DNA from: Maricaulis sp965242785
Lineage (GTDB): Bacteria; Pseudomonadota; Alphaproteobacteria; Caulobacterales; Maricaulaceae
Length of the DNA stretch: 64,000 bases
Reading direction: 5' to 3'
Assembly: GCA_965242785.1 (NCBI GenBank)
Contig: CBDETA010000004.1
Span: forward strand, 620,001-684,000
Made by a program: the position numbers and the translations under genes. The notes under the pieces are model-generated. The model saw only the letters and a program-made list of their open reading frames with translations. It did no database searches and was not told the origin of the DNA. Below, one piece after another: positions 17,900 through 25,993 of this stretch (position 1 is the first letter of the stretch; the number at the start of each line of letters is the position of its first letter).

Positions 17900-18523
17900 A
17901 TGATCCTGACCTTGACCGCCAGCCTGGCCCTGTGGCTGCAGGCTGAAGCCTTCGACCGTCCCGACCTGCTCGCTCTCGCCCCGGCCGAGGACCAGCCGGC
18001 CCTGCAGGCCGCCGATCAGCACATCCTGGTCGTGCGCCATGCCTACAAGGTGTCCCCGGACTGCAATGGCATGGACTGCCCGCTGAGCCCGCAGGGCGAG
18101 GCGATGGTGGTGCGACTGGGCGAGATCCTGGGCGATCGGCCGGTCGACCGCGCCTATGCCAGCGCGGCCTGCCGCACCCGGCTCACCGCCGCGGCCGGCC
18201 AGGCCGGGGTGGTCGCCCACCAGGCCGTGGACGGCTATGCCGCTGACTGTACCCCCGGCGAGACCATCACCCGCCCGCGCAGCGACGCCTTTTCGGAAAC
18301 CCGTACCGATCCCGTGCGCTGGACCCTGGCCGGCGAGCATTCCAACACCACCTGCCTGTGGCTGGCCGAGTTTGCCGGTGTGGAGGCCAGCGAAACCGTC
18401 GGCTGTTCTGACGGCCGCCTGCCGGAGACCGCCTATGGCGATATATTCTGGCTGCACGCGGTCGAGGGCGACGACTGGCAGCTGACCGTTCTGCCCGGCG
18501 CCTTCCTGGTCGATGGCGAGTGA
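17900..18523 (+). CDS. Exported histidine-phosphatase-family protein
   Basis: This 207-residue protein has a short signal-like N terminus (MILTLTASLALWLQAEAF) and a histidine phosphatase fold. The phosphohistidine motif reads VVRHAYKVSPDCNGMDCPL, so the usual RHG is RHA. The second catalytic His lies in LAGEHSNTTCLW. I chose the ATG at 17900, which has GGGGGAG 7 nt upstream; the frame is open 12 codons earlier. It contains several Cys pairs, consistent with a periplasmic site. The TGA overlaps the ATG of the following tyrosine phosphatase gene (TGATG). The substrate is unknown. Confidence 0.75.
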   Translation: MILTLTASLALWLQAEAFDRPDLLALAPAEDQPALQAADQHILVVRHAYKVSPDCNGMDCPLSPQGEAMVVRLGEILGDRPVDRAYASAACRTRLTAAAGQAGVVAHQAVDGYAADCTPGETITRPRSDAFSETRTDPVRWTLAGEHSNTTCLWLAEFAGVEASETVGCSDGRLPETAYGDIFWLHAVEGDDWQLTVLPGAFLVDGE

Positions 18524-18999
18524 TGCGGCTGCTCTTCGTCTGCACCGGAAACATCTGCCGCTCCCCTGTCGCCGATGCCGTGGCCCGGGCCCGGATCGCG
18601 GCGCTGGGGCTGGACTGGATGGCCGACTCGGCCGGAACTGGCAGCTGGCACACCGGCGAAGCCCCGGACCCGCGTGCCATCGAGACCGGTGCGCGTCGCG
18701 GCTATGACCTCGCCCGCCTGCGCGCCCGGGTGGTCGAGCCGGAGGATTTCCGCCGTTTCGACCATCTCATCGCCCTGGACAGCGGCCATTATCGCCACCT
18801 GCGCAGCCTGCAGCCGCGCGGCACGGGCGGGCAGGTCTCCCGCCTGATGGACTGGCAGGCCGGCGCCGGAACCGCCGATGTGCCCGATCCCTACTACGGC
18901 GATATCGCCGACTTCGAACATGTGCTCGACCTGGTCGAGAGCGGCGTCGATGCGCTCGTTTCGGCACTGCAGGCGGGCCACACTCAGCCCAGCGGATAA
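18523..18999 (+). CDS. Low-molecular-weight protein-tyrosine phosphatase
   Basis: This 158-residue protein has the catalytic P-loop C-x5-R at its N terminus (FVCTGNICRSPVADA) and the general-acid Asp in VPDPYYGD. Bacterial members dephosphorylate tyrosine kinases that control exopolysaccharide export; ArsC-type relatives act on arsenate. The TGATG overlap with the preceding phosphatase gene indicates translational coupling, and a GTG at 18520 is an alternative start. Its 3' end overlaps the convergent thpR by 16 nt. The internal GHYRHLRSLQPRGTGGQ region is typical of the LMW-PTP fold. Confidence 0.92.
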   Translation: MRLLFVCTGNICRSPVADAVARARIAALGLDWMADSAGTGSWHTGEAPDPRAIETGARRGYDLARLRARVVEPEDFRRFDHLIALDSGHYRHLRSLQPRGTGGQVSRLMDWQAGAGTADVPDPYYGDIADFEHVLDLVESGVDALVSALQAGHTQPSG

Positions 19000-19523
19000 T
19001 CCGCCAGCGCCTCATAGATGTTGGCCTCGCCGCGATGCGTCCAGCTGGCATAGAGCGTGAAATGCGTCACCGGCCAGGCCTCGGTCTCCAGCCCCTCGCA
19101 GCGCTTGATGAAGCGCTCCAGCCTGTCCATCGGCGTGCCCTGCAGATAGGCCAGCGTCATGTGCGGATGGAATTTGCGCGGATCCGGCGCCAGCCCGGCC
19201 CGGCGTGCCGCCTTCTCGCACTTCGCATTCAGCGCCGTCACCGGCCCCGCATCGGACAGTCCGAGCCACAGCGCATGCGGATCGGCCTTGCCGAACCAGC
19301 CGGCGCCCTCAAGCCCCAGCGTGAAGGCCGGCGCCTGGATGGCCGCCAGTTCGGCGTCCAGATCCTCGGCCTGGCGTTCGTCCATCTCGCCGAAGAATCG
19401 CAGCGTGATGTGGAAATTTTCCCGCGGCCGCCAGCGCGCCCCCGGAACCCCCTTCATAAGGGGTTTCAGCGTCTCGCCGATGTCTTCGGGAACGGGAAGG
19501 GCAGCAAACAGGCGCAGGCTCAT
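18984..19523 (-). CDS. thpR: RNA 2',3'-cyclic phosphodiesterase (2H superfamily)
   Basis: This 179-residue protein has both HxTx motifs of the 2H phosphoesterases: HITLRFFG near residue 38 and HPHMTLAYL near residue 127. The opening LRLFAALPVPEDI is typical for ThpR/LigT. It hydrolyses 2',3'-cyclic phosphate ends of RNA to 2'-phosphates; the in vivo role is not settled. It is convergent with the phosphatase gene, overlapping by 16 nt. Confidence 0.92.
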   Translation of the reverse strand: MSLRLFAALPVPEDIGETLKPLMKGVPGARWRPRENFHITLRFFGEMDERQAEDLDAELAAIQAPAFTLGLEGAGWFGKADPHALWLGLSDAGPVTALNAKCEKAARRAGLAPDPRKFHPHMTLAYLQGTPMDRLERFIKRCEGLETEAWPVTHFTLYASWTHRGEANIYEALADYPLG

Positions 19524-19686
19524 GACGCTTCGCTCCTAGGGCTGTTTGCCTGTGCAGGCAATGCCGGGCGGGGGGCAAGGGGGGACGCGACCCCGTTCCC
19601 GTCCCCCCTTGCCCAAACGGCCCGATCACACGATATTGCTGGGCAAAGCGCCTGACCGGCGCGTCTGCAGTGAAAGAGTCGCAACG

Positions 19687-20457
19687 ATGAATGATTTTTC
19701 CCGTACCTATTCCGGCGCACCGTCGATGGACATGTCCACCGATGCCGGCCTGCGGAGCTTCATGCTCGGCGTCTACAACAAGATGGGTCTGGGCCTGCTG
19801 ATCTCGGCCGCACTGGCCTTTGCTGTGGGCACCTTCACGCCGCTGACGGCATTGGTCTACGGCACGCCGCTCCTGTTCGTGGTGCAGTGGGGTCCGATCG
19901 CGATCCTGTTCGCGTCCATGTTCCTGATGCGCAATCCGTCTCCGATGGGTAGCGCACTGCTTTACTGGAGCATCGTCGGCCTGATCGGTACCGGGCTCAG
20001 CATCTGGGTGGTGATGGCGGGTGGCGCTGCGCCTGATGGCGTGACCACGGCGGGTGGCCGCACCCTGGCGATCAGCTGGGCAACCATCGTCCAGGCCTTT
20101 GTGATCACGGCGGGCGCCTTCCTGGGCCTGTCAGTCTTCGGCTACACCACCAAGACCAACCTCCAGCCCATTCACAGCTTCCTGTTCATGGGCATGATCG
20201 GCGCCGTGCTGCTGGGCATCCTGAATGTCTTCTTCTTCCAGTCCGGCATTCTGGAGCTGGGCCTGCAATTCCTGGTCCTGCTGCTGATGGCCGGTGTCAC
20301 CGCCTGGCAGACCCAGTCGCTGAAGATCAGCTACTACCAGATCGCCGGTGACCAGCGGTCGATGGCGGTGATGACGAATATGGGGGCGCTGAACCTCTAC
20401 ATCGCCTTCGTGAACATGTTCCAGATCATCCTGTCCCTGCTGGGCAGCCGCGAGTAG
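19687..20457 (+). CDS. Bax inhibitor-1 / YccA-family membrane protein
   Basis: This 256-residue protein has about seven hydrophobic segments and a cytoplasmic N terminus (MNDFSRTYSGAPSMDMSTDAG). LRSFMLGVYNKMGLGLLIS and the C-terminal LNLYIAFVNMFQIILSLLG are family hallmarks. Related proteins are pH-sensitive Ca2+ leak channels (BsYetJ) or FtsH-associated YccA; function in alphaproteobacteria is unproven. The ATG at 19687 is preferred over a longer frame from 19546, because conservation starts there. A strong intrinsic terminator follows. Confidence 0.92.
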   Translation: MNDFSRTYSGAPSMDMSTDAGLRSFMLGVYNKMGLGLLISAALAFAVGTFTPLTALVYGTPLLFVVQWGPIAILFASMFLMRNPSPMGSALLYWSIVGLIGTGLSIWVVMAGGAAPDGVTTAGGRTLAISWATIVQAFVITAGAFLGLSVFGYTTKTNLQPIHSFLFMGMIGAVLLGILNVFFFQSGILELGLQFLVLLLMAGVTAWQTQSLKISYYQIAGDQRSMAVMTNMGALNLYIAFVNMFQIILSLLGSRE

Positions 20458-20483
20458 GCGCCTTCTGACAGAGCTGAAACAAG

Positions 20484-20517
20484 AAACCCCGGAGCTTGTG
20501 CTCCGGGGTTTTTCTTT
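20484..20517 (+). terminator. Rho-independent terminator after the BI-1 gene
   Basis: Perfect 12-bp arms AAACCCCGGAGC (20484-20495) and GCTCCGGGGTTT (20500-20511) surround a TTGT loop and run into TTTTTCTTT. It starts about 25 bp after the stop codon. Confidence 0.92.
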
Positions 20518-20536
20518 GGCCTCGATGGCGGGCGGT

Positions 20537-20872
20537 TCACTCGATGACGTGAAAGCGCTTCTTGTCGAAAATGCGCAGCACCTGTTTGAGGTCGTGGCCG
20601 CGCTTGAGGATCTGGCCGCCCAGGGCGACCACCTTGTACATGCCCTGCCGGTTGGCGTCGGACGGGGTCTTGATCACCGAGAACATCGGCATTTCGCTGT
20701 GGCGTCGGAAGATCGAGAAGATGGCGCTGTCCTTCAGCCCGTCGATCGCATAGTCCTTCCACTCGCCCCGCGCCACGAACTGCCCGTAAAGACTGAGAAT
20801 CGTACCCAGCTCGTGCCGGTCCCACATGATGGTGGAGGAAAGGGGCTTTGCCGGATGCGGACCTGCCTTCAC
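20537..20872 (-). CDS. DUF2794 domain-containing protein
   Basis: This 111-residue soluble protein matches the alphaproteobacterial DUF2794 family as I remember it: FVARGEWKDYAIDGLKDSA, FSIFRRHSEMPMFSV and MYKVVALGGQILKRGHDL, with full-length coverage. No function is known. The protein lacks membrane segments and cysteines. It is convergent with the BI-1 gene, and the terminator between them could serve either strand. Confidence 0.88.
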   Translation of the reverse strand: MKAGPHPAKPLSSTIMWDRHELGTILSLYGQFVARGEWKDYAIDGLKDSAIFSIFRRHSEMPMFSVIKTPSDANRQGMYKVVALGGQILKRGHDLKQVLRIFDKKRFHVIE

Positions 20873-21175
20873 GCGTTTTCTCCTCTCAGTTGAACACCGA
20901 CCCTCAGCTTACAAACATTTCACGCGCCGCCGCAAAGTGGCCACAATCTCGGCACCATGCCGCCATATGGCCCGGTCACCGTCAACCGCGTCGGCCGGTC
21001 GCGTCAACGTTCCGGATCCTGGTTTTAGACAGCCCCCCCAGCCCCCCGGGTCATGGAATAGCGGTCCGGTCGACACCGATTCCCTTCATGAAAATGATCG
21101 CTTGCCTTGCCTCTGGCCAAGCCGCGCACAGCACGCTAACGCTAGGCGCGTCGCTCAACCAAGGCCCCTCCGCCC
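20873..21175. other. Divergent intergenic region, no gene seen
   Basis: This 303-bp stretch lies between the DUF2794 start and the ABC-ATPase start. It must hold both promoters. I see no ORF with a ribosome-binding site, no strong palindrome and no clear -35/-10 pair. The homopolymeric runs CCCCCC at about 21030-21050 are the only notable composition. Confidence 0.6.
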
Positions 21176-21931
21176 ATGCTGGTCGCTGACTGTCTGATCA
21201 AGGATTTCGCAGCCCATCGCGCGGTCGATGGCATCAGCTTCACCCTGGAGCGGGGCGAGGTTCTGGGCTTTCTCGGTCCCAATGGTGCCGGCAAGACCAC
21301 CACGATGCGCATGCTGGCCGGCGGGCTCGAGCCCGATGGCGGCCGCGCCGAGATTGCCGGCCATGACTGTGTCGCCGACCGGCTGGAGGCGCAGGCCCGG
21401 CTGGGCTATCTGCCCGAAGGAGCTCCGGCCTATCCCGCCATGACCCCGCGCAGTTTTGTCGCCTTTGGCCTGCGCGCCCGCGGCTTTTCCGGCGGCGCCC
21501 TGAAACGCGCCACCGAACGGGCGCTGGAGCGCGCCAGCCTCGGCGATTTCGCCAGCCAGCCCATCGGCACCCTGTCCAAGGGATACAAGCGCCGCGCCGC
21601 CCTGGCTGCGGCCATCGCCCATGATCCGCCCGTGCTGATCCTGGATGAACCCACCGATGGCCTCGATCCCAACCAGAAGGACGGGGTGCGGGCGCTGATC
21701 CGGGAAATGGCGCCGGACAAGGCGATCATCATCTCCACGCATATCCTGGAAGAGGTCCCGGCCGTGTGCAGTCGTGCCATTGTCATTGCCCGGGGGCGGC
21801 TCCTGTTTGACGGTTCCCCGCGCGAACTGGCCGCCCGCGGTAGCGAAACCGGTCGTGAAACCGGCATCGAACCCGCCTTCCGCGCCCTGACGCTGGGCGA
21901 TCCCGCTGCCCGCCTGGAGGCTGGGGCCTGA
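21176..21931 (+). CDS. ABC transporter ATPase (GldA-like)
   Basis: This 251-residue ABC ATPase has Walker A GPNGAGKTTTM, a Q-loop region LGYLPEGAPAYPAMT, signature LSKGYKRR (a YKRR-type variant), Walker B LILDEPTDGLDPNQ and switch His in STHILEEV. It is the first gene of a four-gene, overlapping set: its TGA shares a base with the ATG of the permease. Together with the GldF-like permease, GldG-like and DUF4340 proteins it forms the ABC system named after gliding motility in Bacteroidetes but widespread in non-gliding bacteria. The substrate is unknown. Confidence 0.93.
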   Translation: MLVADCLIKDFAAHRAVDGISFTLERGEVLGFLGPNGAGKTTTMRMLAGGLEPDGGRAEIAGHDCVADRLEAQARLGYLPEGAPAYPAMTPRSFVAFGLRARGFSGGALKRATERALERASLGDFASQPIGTLSKGYKRRAALAAAIAHDPPVLILDEPTDGLDPNQKDGVRALIREMAPDKAIIISTHILEEVPAVCSRAIVIARGRLLFDGSPRELAARGSETGRETGIEPAFRALTLGDPAARLEAGA

Positions 21932-22671
21932 TGCAGGGACTTCATGCTGTATTCCGCCGCGAGCTGACAGCCTATTTCCAGACGCCGCTGGCCTATGTCT
22001 TCCTGGCTGCCTTCGCGATCACGGCGCCGGCCTTTGCCTTCCATGTCGGTCGCTTCTTCGACACCAACCGGGCCGACCTGGCCCCCCTGTTCGACTATCT
22101 GCCCTGGTTGCTGGTGGTCCTGATGCCGGCCCTGTCCATGCGGGCCTGGGCGGAAGAGCGTGATCGCGGCACGCTGGAATTCCTGATGGCTCTGCCGATC
22201 CCGCTCTGGGCCTCGGCCGCGGGCAAGTTTCTCGCCGCCTGGTGCATGGCCGGCCTGGCCCTGGTGCTGACCATGCCGATGTGGATCGCGGTGAATTATC
22301 TGGGCGAGCCGGACAATGCGGCCATTGCCACCGGCTATCTGGGCACGTTGCTGCTGGCCGGCGGTTATCTGGCGGCCGGTCAGGCCCTGTCTGCCACCAC
22401 GGCCAACCAGGTCGTCGCCTTCGTGCTGGGCACGGGTGCGGCCTTCCTGCTGACCATGACCGGCCACCCCTTCGTGCTGGCAGCCCTGGGCCAGAACGCG
22501 CCGGCGGAAGTGTCCGAGTTTGTCGCCGGTCTCAGCGCGCTGGACCATTACAACGCCTTCCGCAATGGCGTCATCGGGGCGCCGGACGTGATCTATTTCC
22601 TCGGTCTGATTGCGGTCTCGCTCAGCCTGGCCGGTGTCCTCATCGCCGAACGGCGGGGAGGTGGCCGGTGA
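21931..22671 (+). CDS. ABC-2 type permease (GldF-like)
   Basis: This 246-residue membrane protein has about six hydrophobic segments. FRRELTAYFQTPLAYVFLAAF at the start, and RAWAEERDRGTLEFLMALPI in the first cytoplasmic loop, are typical of the ABC-2 permeases paired with GldG-like subunits. The gene overlaps the ATPase gene by 1 nt and the next gene by 4 nt (GTGA), implying fixed stoichiometry by coupled translation. Confidence 0.9.
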   Translation: MQGLHAVFRRELTAYFQTPLAYVFLAAFAITAPAFAFHVGRFFDTNRADLAPLFDYLPWLLVVLMPALSMRAWAEERDRGTLEFLMALPIPLWASAAGKFLAAWCMAGLALVLTMPMWIAVNYLGEPDNAAIATGYLGTLLLAGGYLAAGQALSATTANQVVAFVLGTGAAFLLTMTGHPFVLAALGQNAPAEVSEFVAGLSALDHYNAFRNGVIGAPDVIYFLGLIAVSLSLAGVLIAERRGGGR

Positions 22672-24512
22672 AGCGCCCCCTCTATCTGCCGCTGATGGTG
22701 ATCAGCCTGCTGGTCCTGTTCCTGGCCGGCAATCATGCCGCCTCGCTGATGCTGCGCTCCTGGCGGCTGGATCTGACCGAGGACCGGCTGTTCCAGCTCT
22801 CGCCCGGCAGTCACCAAATGATCGACCGGCTCGCCGAACCGGTGGAGTGGCGCTTCTACTATTCTCGCGCCGAAGCGGCCCAGTATCCGGCCATCCGCGC
22901 CTATGCCACCCGCGTCCGTGAGATGTTGCGCGCCTATGCCGACGCTGCAGGCGGGCGCATCCGGCTAAGCGAGATCGATCCCCAGCCCTATTCCGCCGAC
23001 GAGGATGCGGCCCTGGCGGCGGGACTGACGCCCCTGCCGGCGGACAGCGGCGAAACCCTGTTCTTCGGTCTGGTCGCGCGCAATTCCGTCGACGACCAGG
23101 CGGTGATCCCGCTTTTCCGCGAAGATTCCGAAGCCCGGCTCGAATACGAGCTCACCCGGGTGCTATCCGAACTGGACCGCCCAGACCGTCCGCGCCTGGC
23201 ATTGCTGACCAGCCTGCCGATCTCGCCGGAGAACGGCGCGCCCAATCGTTTCGTGCGCGAGCTGGCCAGCGCCTATGAGCTGGTCTGGGTTGATGCTGAT
23301 TTCGACACCCTGCCGGACGCCGAGGCGCTGGTGATCCTGCACCCGGCACCGCTCAGTCTGGGTCAGCTCTACCTGATCGACCAGTACACCCTGCGCCGGG
23401 GCCGGGTCCTTGCCTTCCTTGACCCCATGGCGCATCTCGCCCTGCGCCCCGGACCGGACGGCCTGCCGCCCCTGCGCGCACACCGCTCGTCCGATCTCAG
23501 CCCGCTCCTGTCGCGCTGGGGCGTCGCCTATGACCCTGACGCCGTGGCGATGGACCGGGCGCTGGGCCTGCCGGTCGAGATCATGGAGGCCGACGGCCGC
23601 GCCCGCCGTCGCGCCTATCCGCTGTGGTTCTCTGCCGGGCCGAGCGAGATGAACCGTCAGGATATCGCCACGGCAACGCTCGAACTGGGCGTGAATTTCG
23701 GCTCTCCGGGGCGTCTCGAACCGATCGGGCTGGAACATGTCACGGTCACACCCCTGATCACCACCAGCGCCGATGGTGCGCTGCTGGATGCCGACATCGC
23801 CGCCGGGTCTCCCGGACCGGACGCCTTGCTGCGCGACTATGAACCGGCGCCCGAAGCGCTCTGGCTGGCGGCGCGAGCCTCCGGCGTGTTCAACACCGCC
23901 TTTCCCGATGGTCCGCCCGATGGCGATATCCTGTTCAGCCCGGCCGACCATATCGCTGTGGCCAGTGCCCCGGTCGACATCACCCTGGTGGCTGATGCCG
24001 ACTGGCTGGACGACACATTCTATGTCCGCAACGACCCGGCGGTCGGGGAAAGCCTGGTGGCCGACAATCTCATCCTGGTGATGAACCTGATCGACATGGC
24101 GGCCGGTGACCCGGCCCTGATCTCGCTGCGCTCGCGCACGCCGTCCTACCGGCCCATGCTGCGGGTCGAACGTCTGCGTGAAGCCGCCGAGGCGCGGTAT
24201 CTGGAAGTCCAGGACCAGCTCGAGGCCCAGATCCTGGAAGCCGAAACCCGTCTGGCGACCCTCACCGGCAGCGGCCGCGCCTCGGCCTTCCTGTCCGGCA
24301 GTCGGGCCGAAGAGCGCGAGGAAGCCGAGCGCTTGCGTGGCCAGATCGCCGAAGTGCGCGCCGAACTGCGCGCCGTCGAGCGTGACTTCCGCCGTGATAT
24401 CGATGCGCTCAATGACAATCTGCAATTCTGGACGATCGGCGTGCCGCCGGCCCTGGTGATCCTGGCCGGGCTCGCCGGTGCCGTCATCCGCCGTCGCAGG
24501 AGGCGCGCATGA
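22668..24512 (+). CDS. GldG-like ABC auxiliary membrane protein
   Basis: This 614-residue protein is anchored at both ends: a membrane segment at residues about 5-22 (LPLMVISLLVLFLAGNHAA) and another near the C terminus (PPALVILAGLAGAVI). A large periplasmic domain lies between, starting with LDLTEDRLFQLSPGSHQMI. A predicted coiled coil (about 505-580, Glu/Ala/Arg-rich heptads) precedes the last membrane segment. The GTG at 22668 is the start: it has GGGGAGG 5-8 nt upstream and gives the GTGA overlap with the permease. The domain order matches ABC_transp_aux (PF09822) proteins. Confidence 0.88.
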   Translation: MKRPLYLPLMVISLLVLFLAGNHAASLMLRSWRLDLTEDRLFQLSPGSHQMIDRLAEPVEWRFYYSRAEAAQYPAIRAYATRVREMLRAYADAAGGRIRLSEIDPQPYSADEDAALAAGLTPLPADSGETLFFGLVARNSVDDQAVIPLFREDSEARLEYELTRVLSELDRPDRPRLALLTSLPISPENGAPNRFVRELASAYELVWVDADFDTLPDAEALVILHPAPLSLGQLYLIDQYTLRRGRVLAFLDPMAHLALRPGPDGLPPLRAHRSSDLSPLLSRWGVAYDPDAVAMDRALGLPVEIMEADGRARRRAYPLWFSAGPSEMNRQDIATATLELGVNFGSPGRLEPIGLEHVTVTPLITTSADGALLDADIAAGSPGPDALLRDYEPAPEALWLAARASGVFNTAFPDGPPDGDILFSPADHIAVASAPVDITLVADADWLDDTFYVRNDPAVGESLVADNLILVMNLIDMAAGDPALISLRSRTPSYRPMLRVERLREAAEARYLEVQDQLEAQILEAETRLATLTGSGRASAFLSGSRAEEREEAERLRGQIAEVRAELRAVERDFRRDIDALNDNLQFWTIGVPPALVILAGLAGAVIRRRRRRA

Positions 24513-25558
24513 GCCGGCCGATGGACAGGCAGCGCCGCAACCGGCTGACCGTTGTGGCCGGTATTGCGACCCTTGCGGTGCTGGTGGCGGGCGTGGCGAC
24601 CTGGCAGGACGCCCGCCGGGCCTGGGCGCCGGCGGTTGAAGGCCCGGTCCTGCCGGACTGGACGCAGGCCGTCGCCGATGCCCGGCGTATCGAGATCGAC
24701 AGCGCGGGCGATACCTTCGCACTGGAACGCACCGAGGCAGGCTGGGTGATGCCCAGCCGCGACCATCACCCGGTGCGTCCGGAACGCCTGGCCGAGCTGG
24801 ACGCCTTCCTGGCGGGGCTGCGCTATGACGGCGCCCGCACCGCCGATCCGGACAAGCATGCCCGTCTAGGCCTGGCGGCCGGGGGCGAGGGCGCGGCAAC
24901 GCGTGTCACACTCAGCGATGGCGACGGCCATGTGCTGTCCGACATTCTCCTTGGCCGTCAGTCGGGAGCCACGACCTATATCCGCTTCCCGGGCCGCGAC
25001 CGGGCCTTTGCCGCCCGTTCCGGCGAGGGCGAGGCCGCGCTGCCGGCCATTGCCTTGGCCACCGACTGGCTCGACCTGGAATTCCTCGATCTGGGCCAGA
25101 ACGGCATTGCCCGCGCCGTGATCCGGCCGGAAACCGGCCCGACCTATGTGCTGGAGCGCCCCGGCGCCTCCGTCCGCAATTTCGTCCTGCGCGATCCGTC
25201 GGGCTGGCGGCCGATCACCGCGGCCGCCGGCAATGGCCCGGCCTCGGCCCTGTCGCGCGTGCGCTTCCGGGACGTGCGCGCCGCCGACCGGCTGGGTGGA
25301 ACGCAGGTCGCCCGCCACCAGGCCGATACTTTTTCCGGACTGCGTGTCGAGGCCACGATCCTGGCCCTGGGCGATACCCGCTGGGCGCTCTTGCGCGCCA
25401 CCGCCCTGAGTGACGGGGCACGGGAGACGGCCGCGGCCTTCAATGCGCAAACCGAGGGCTGGGCCTACCTCCTGTCCGATCTCACCCTGGAACGCCTGAT
25501 CCGCCCGCTCGACCGGATTGCCGACCCGCGACCGGTGGAGCCTGACGATGCGCCTTAA
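24509..25558 (+). CDS. DUF4340 domain-containing protein
   Basis: This 349-residue protein has a single N-terminal membrane anchor (LTVVAGIATLAVLVAGVATW), with the rest presumably periplasmic. DARRIEIDSAGDTFALERTEAGW and YDGARTADPDKHARLGL match the repeated beta/helix pattern of DUF4340. These proteins usually follow GldG-like genes. It overlaps the GldG-like gene by 4 nt (ATGA), and its 3' end overlaps the VOC gene by 11 nt. The function is unknown; it is presumably a partner of the transporter. Confidence 0.85.
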   Translation: MSRPMDRQRRNRLTVVAGIATLAVLVAGVATWQDARRAWAPAVEGPVLPDWTQAVADARRIEIDSAGDTFALERTEAGWVMPSRDHHPVRPERLAELDAFLAGLRYDGARTADPDKHARLGLAAGGEGAATRVTLSDGDGHVLSDILLGRQSGATTYIRFPGRDRAFAARSGEGEAALPAIALATDWLDLEFLDLGQNGIARAVIRPETGPTYVLERPGASVRNFVLRDPSGWRPITAAAGNGPASALSRVRFRDVRAADRLGGTQVARHQADTFSGLRVEATILALGDTRWALLRATALSDGARETAAAFNAQTEGWAYLLSDLTLERLIRPLDRIADPRPVEPDDAP

Positions 25559-25934
25559 CCAGTTCACCCTGCCGGTCCGCGACATCGCCCGCTCCAAGGC
25601 CTTCTATGAAAGCCTCGGCTTTCGCCTTCTGGTCGACAGTCCGCACTATTGCCGCTTCCTCGCGCCCCAGGGCGACACCACCTTTTCCATCCATGTCGAA
25701 GAGGGCCCGATCGGGATCGGCCCGGTCCTCTATCTGGAAAGCGCCGATGTCGATGCCGATCATGCCCGCCTGGCCGCGGCCGGCATCGCCTTCGACTATC
25801 CGCCGCAGGACGAGCGCTGGTTGTGGCGTGAAGCGCTGCTGCACGATCCCGATGGCCACCCGATCAAGCTCTACCACGCCGGCGAAAACCGCATCGATCC
25901 GCCCTGGCGGGTGAAACCCGACCCAAACGCGTGA
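25548..25934 (+). CDS. VOC-family (glyoxalase/bleomycin-resistance fold) protein
   Basis: This 128-residue single-chain VOC protein opens with LNQFTLPVRDIARSKAFYESLGF. HDPDGHPIKLYHAGENR closes the fold with a probable metal ligand Glu/His set. The ATG at 25548 lies inside the end of the DUF4340 gene, so it is probably co-transcribed, though the link may be only positional. The substrate cannot be predicted. Confidence 0.82.
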   Translation: MRLNQFTLPVRDIARSKAFYESLGFRLLVDSPHYCRFLAPQGDTTFSIHVEEGPIGIGPVLYLESADVDADHARLAAAGIAFDYPPQDERWLWREALLHDPDGHPIKLYHAGENRIDPPWRVKPDPNA

Positions 25935-25993
25935 CCCGATTTGCCCCATGATTGACCTTTGGGCCAGGCGGGCCCGGCGCTATCCTGCGCGGC

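Noticed and set aside
23163..24899. 578-codon minus-strand frame
   Set aside because: Antisense to the GldG-like and DUF4340 genes, which are supported by coupled starts and family motifs.
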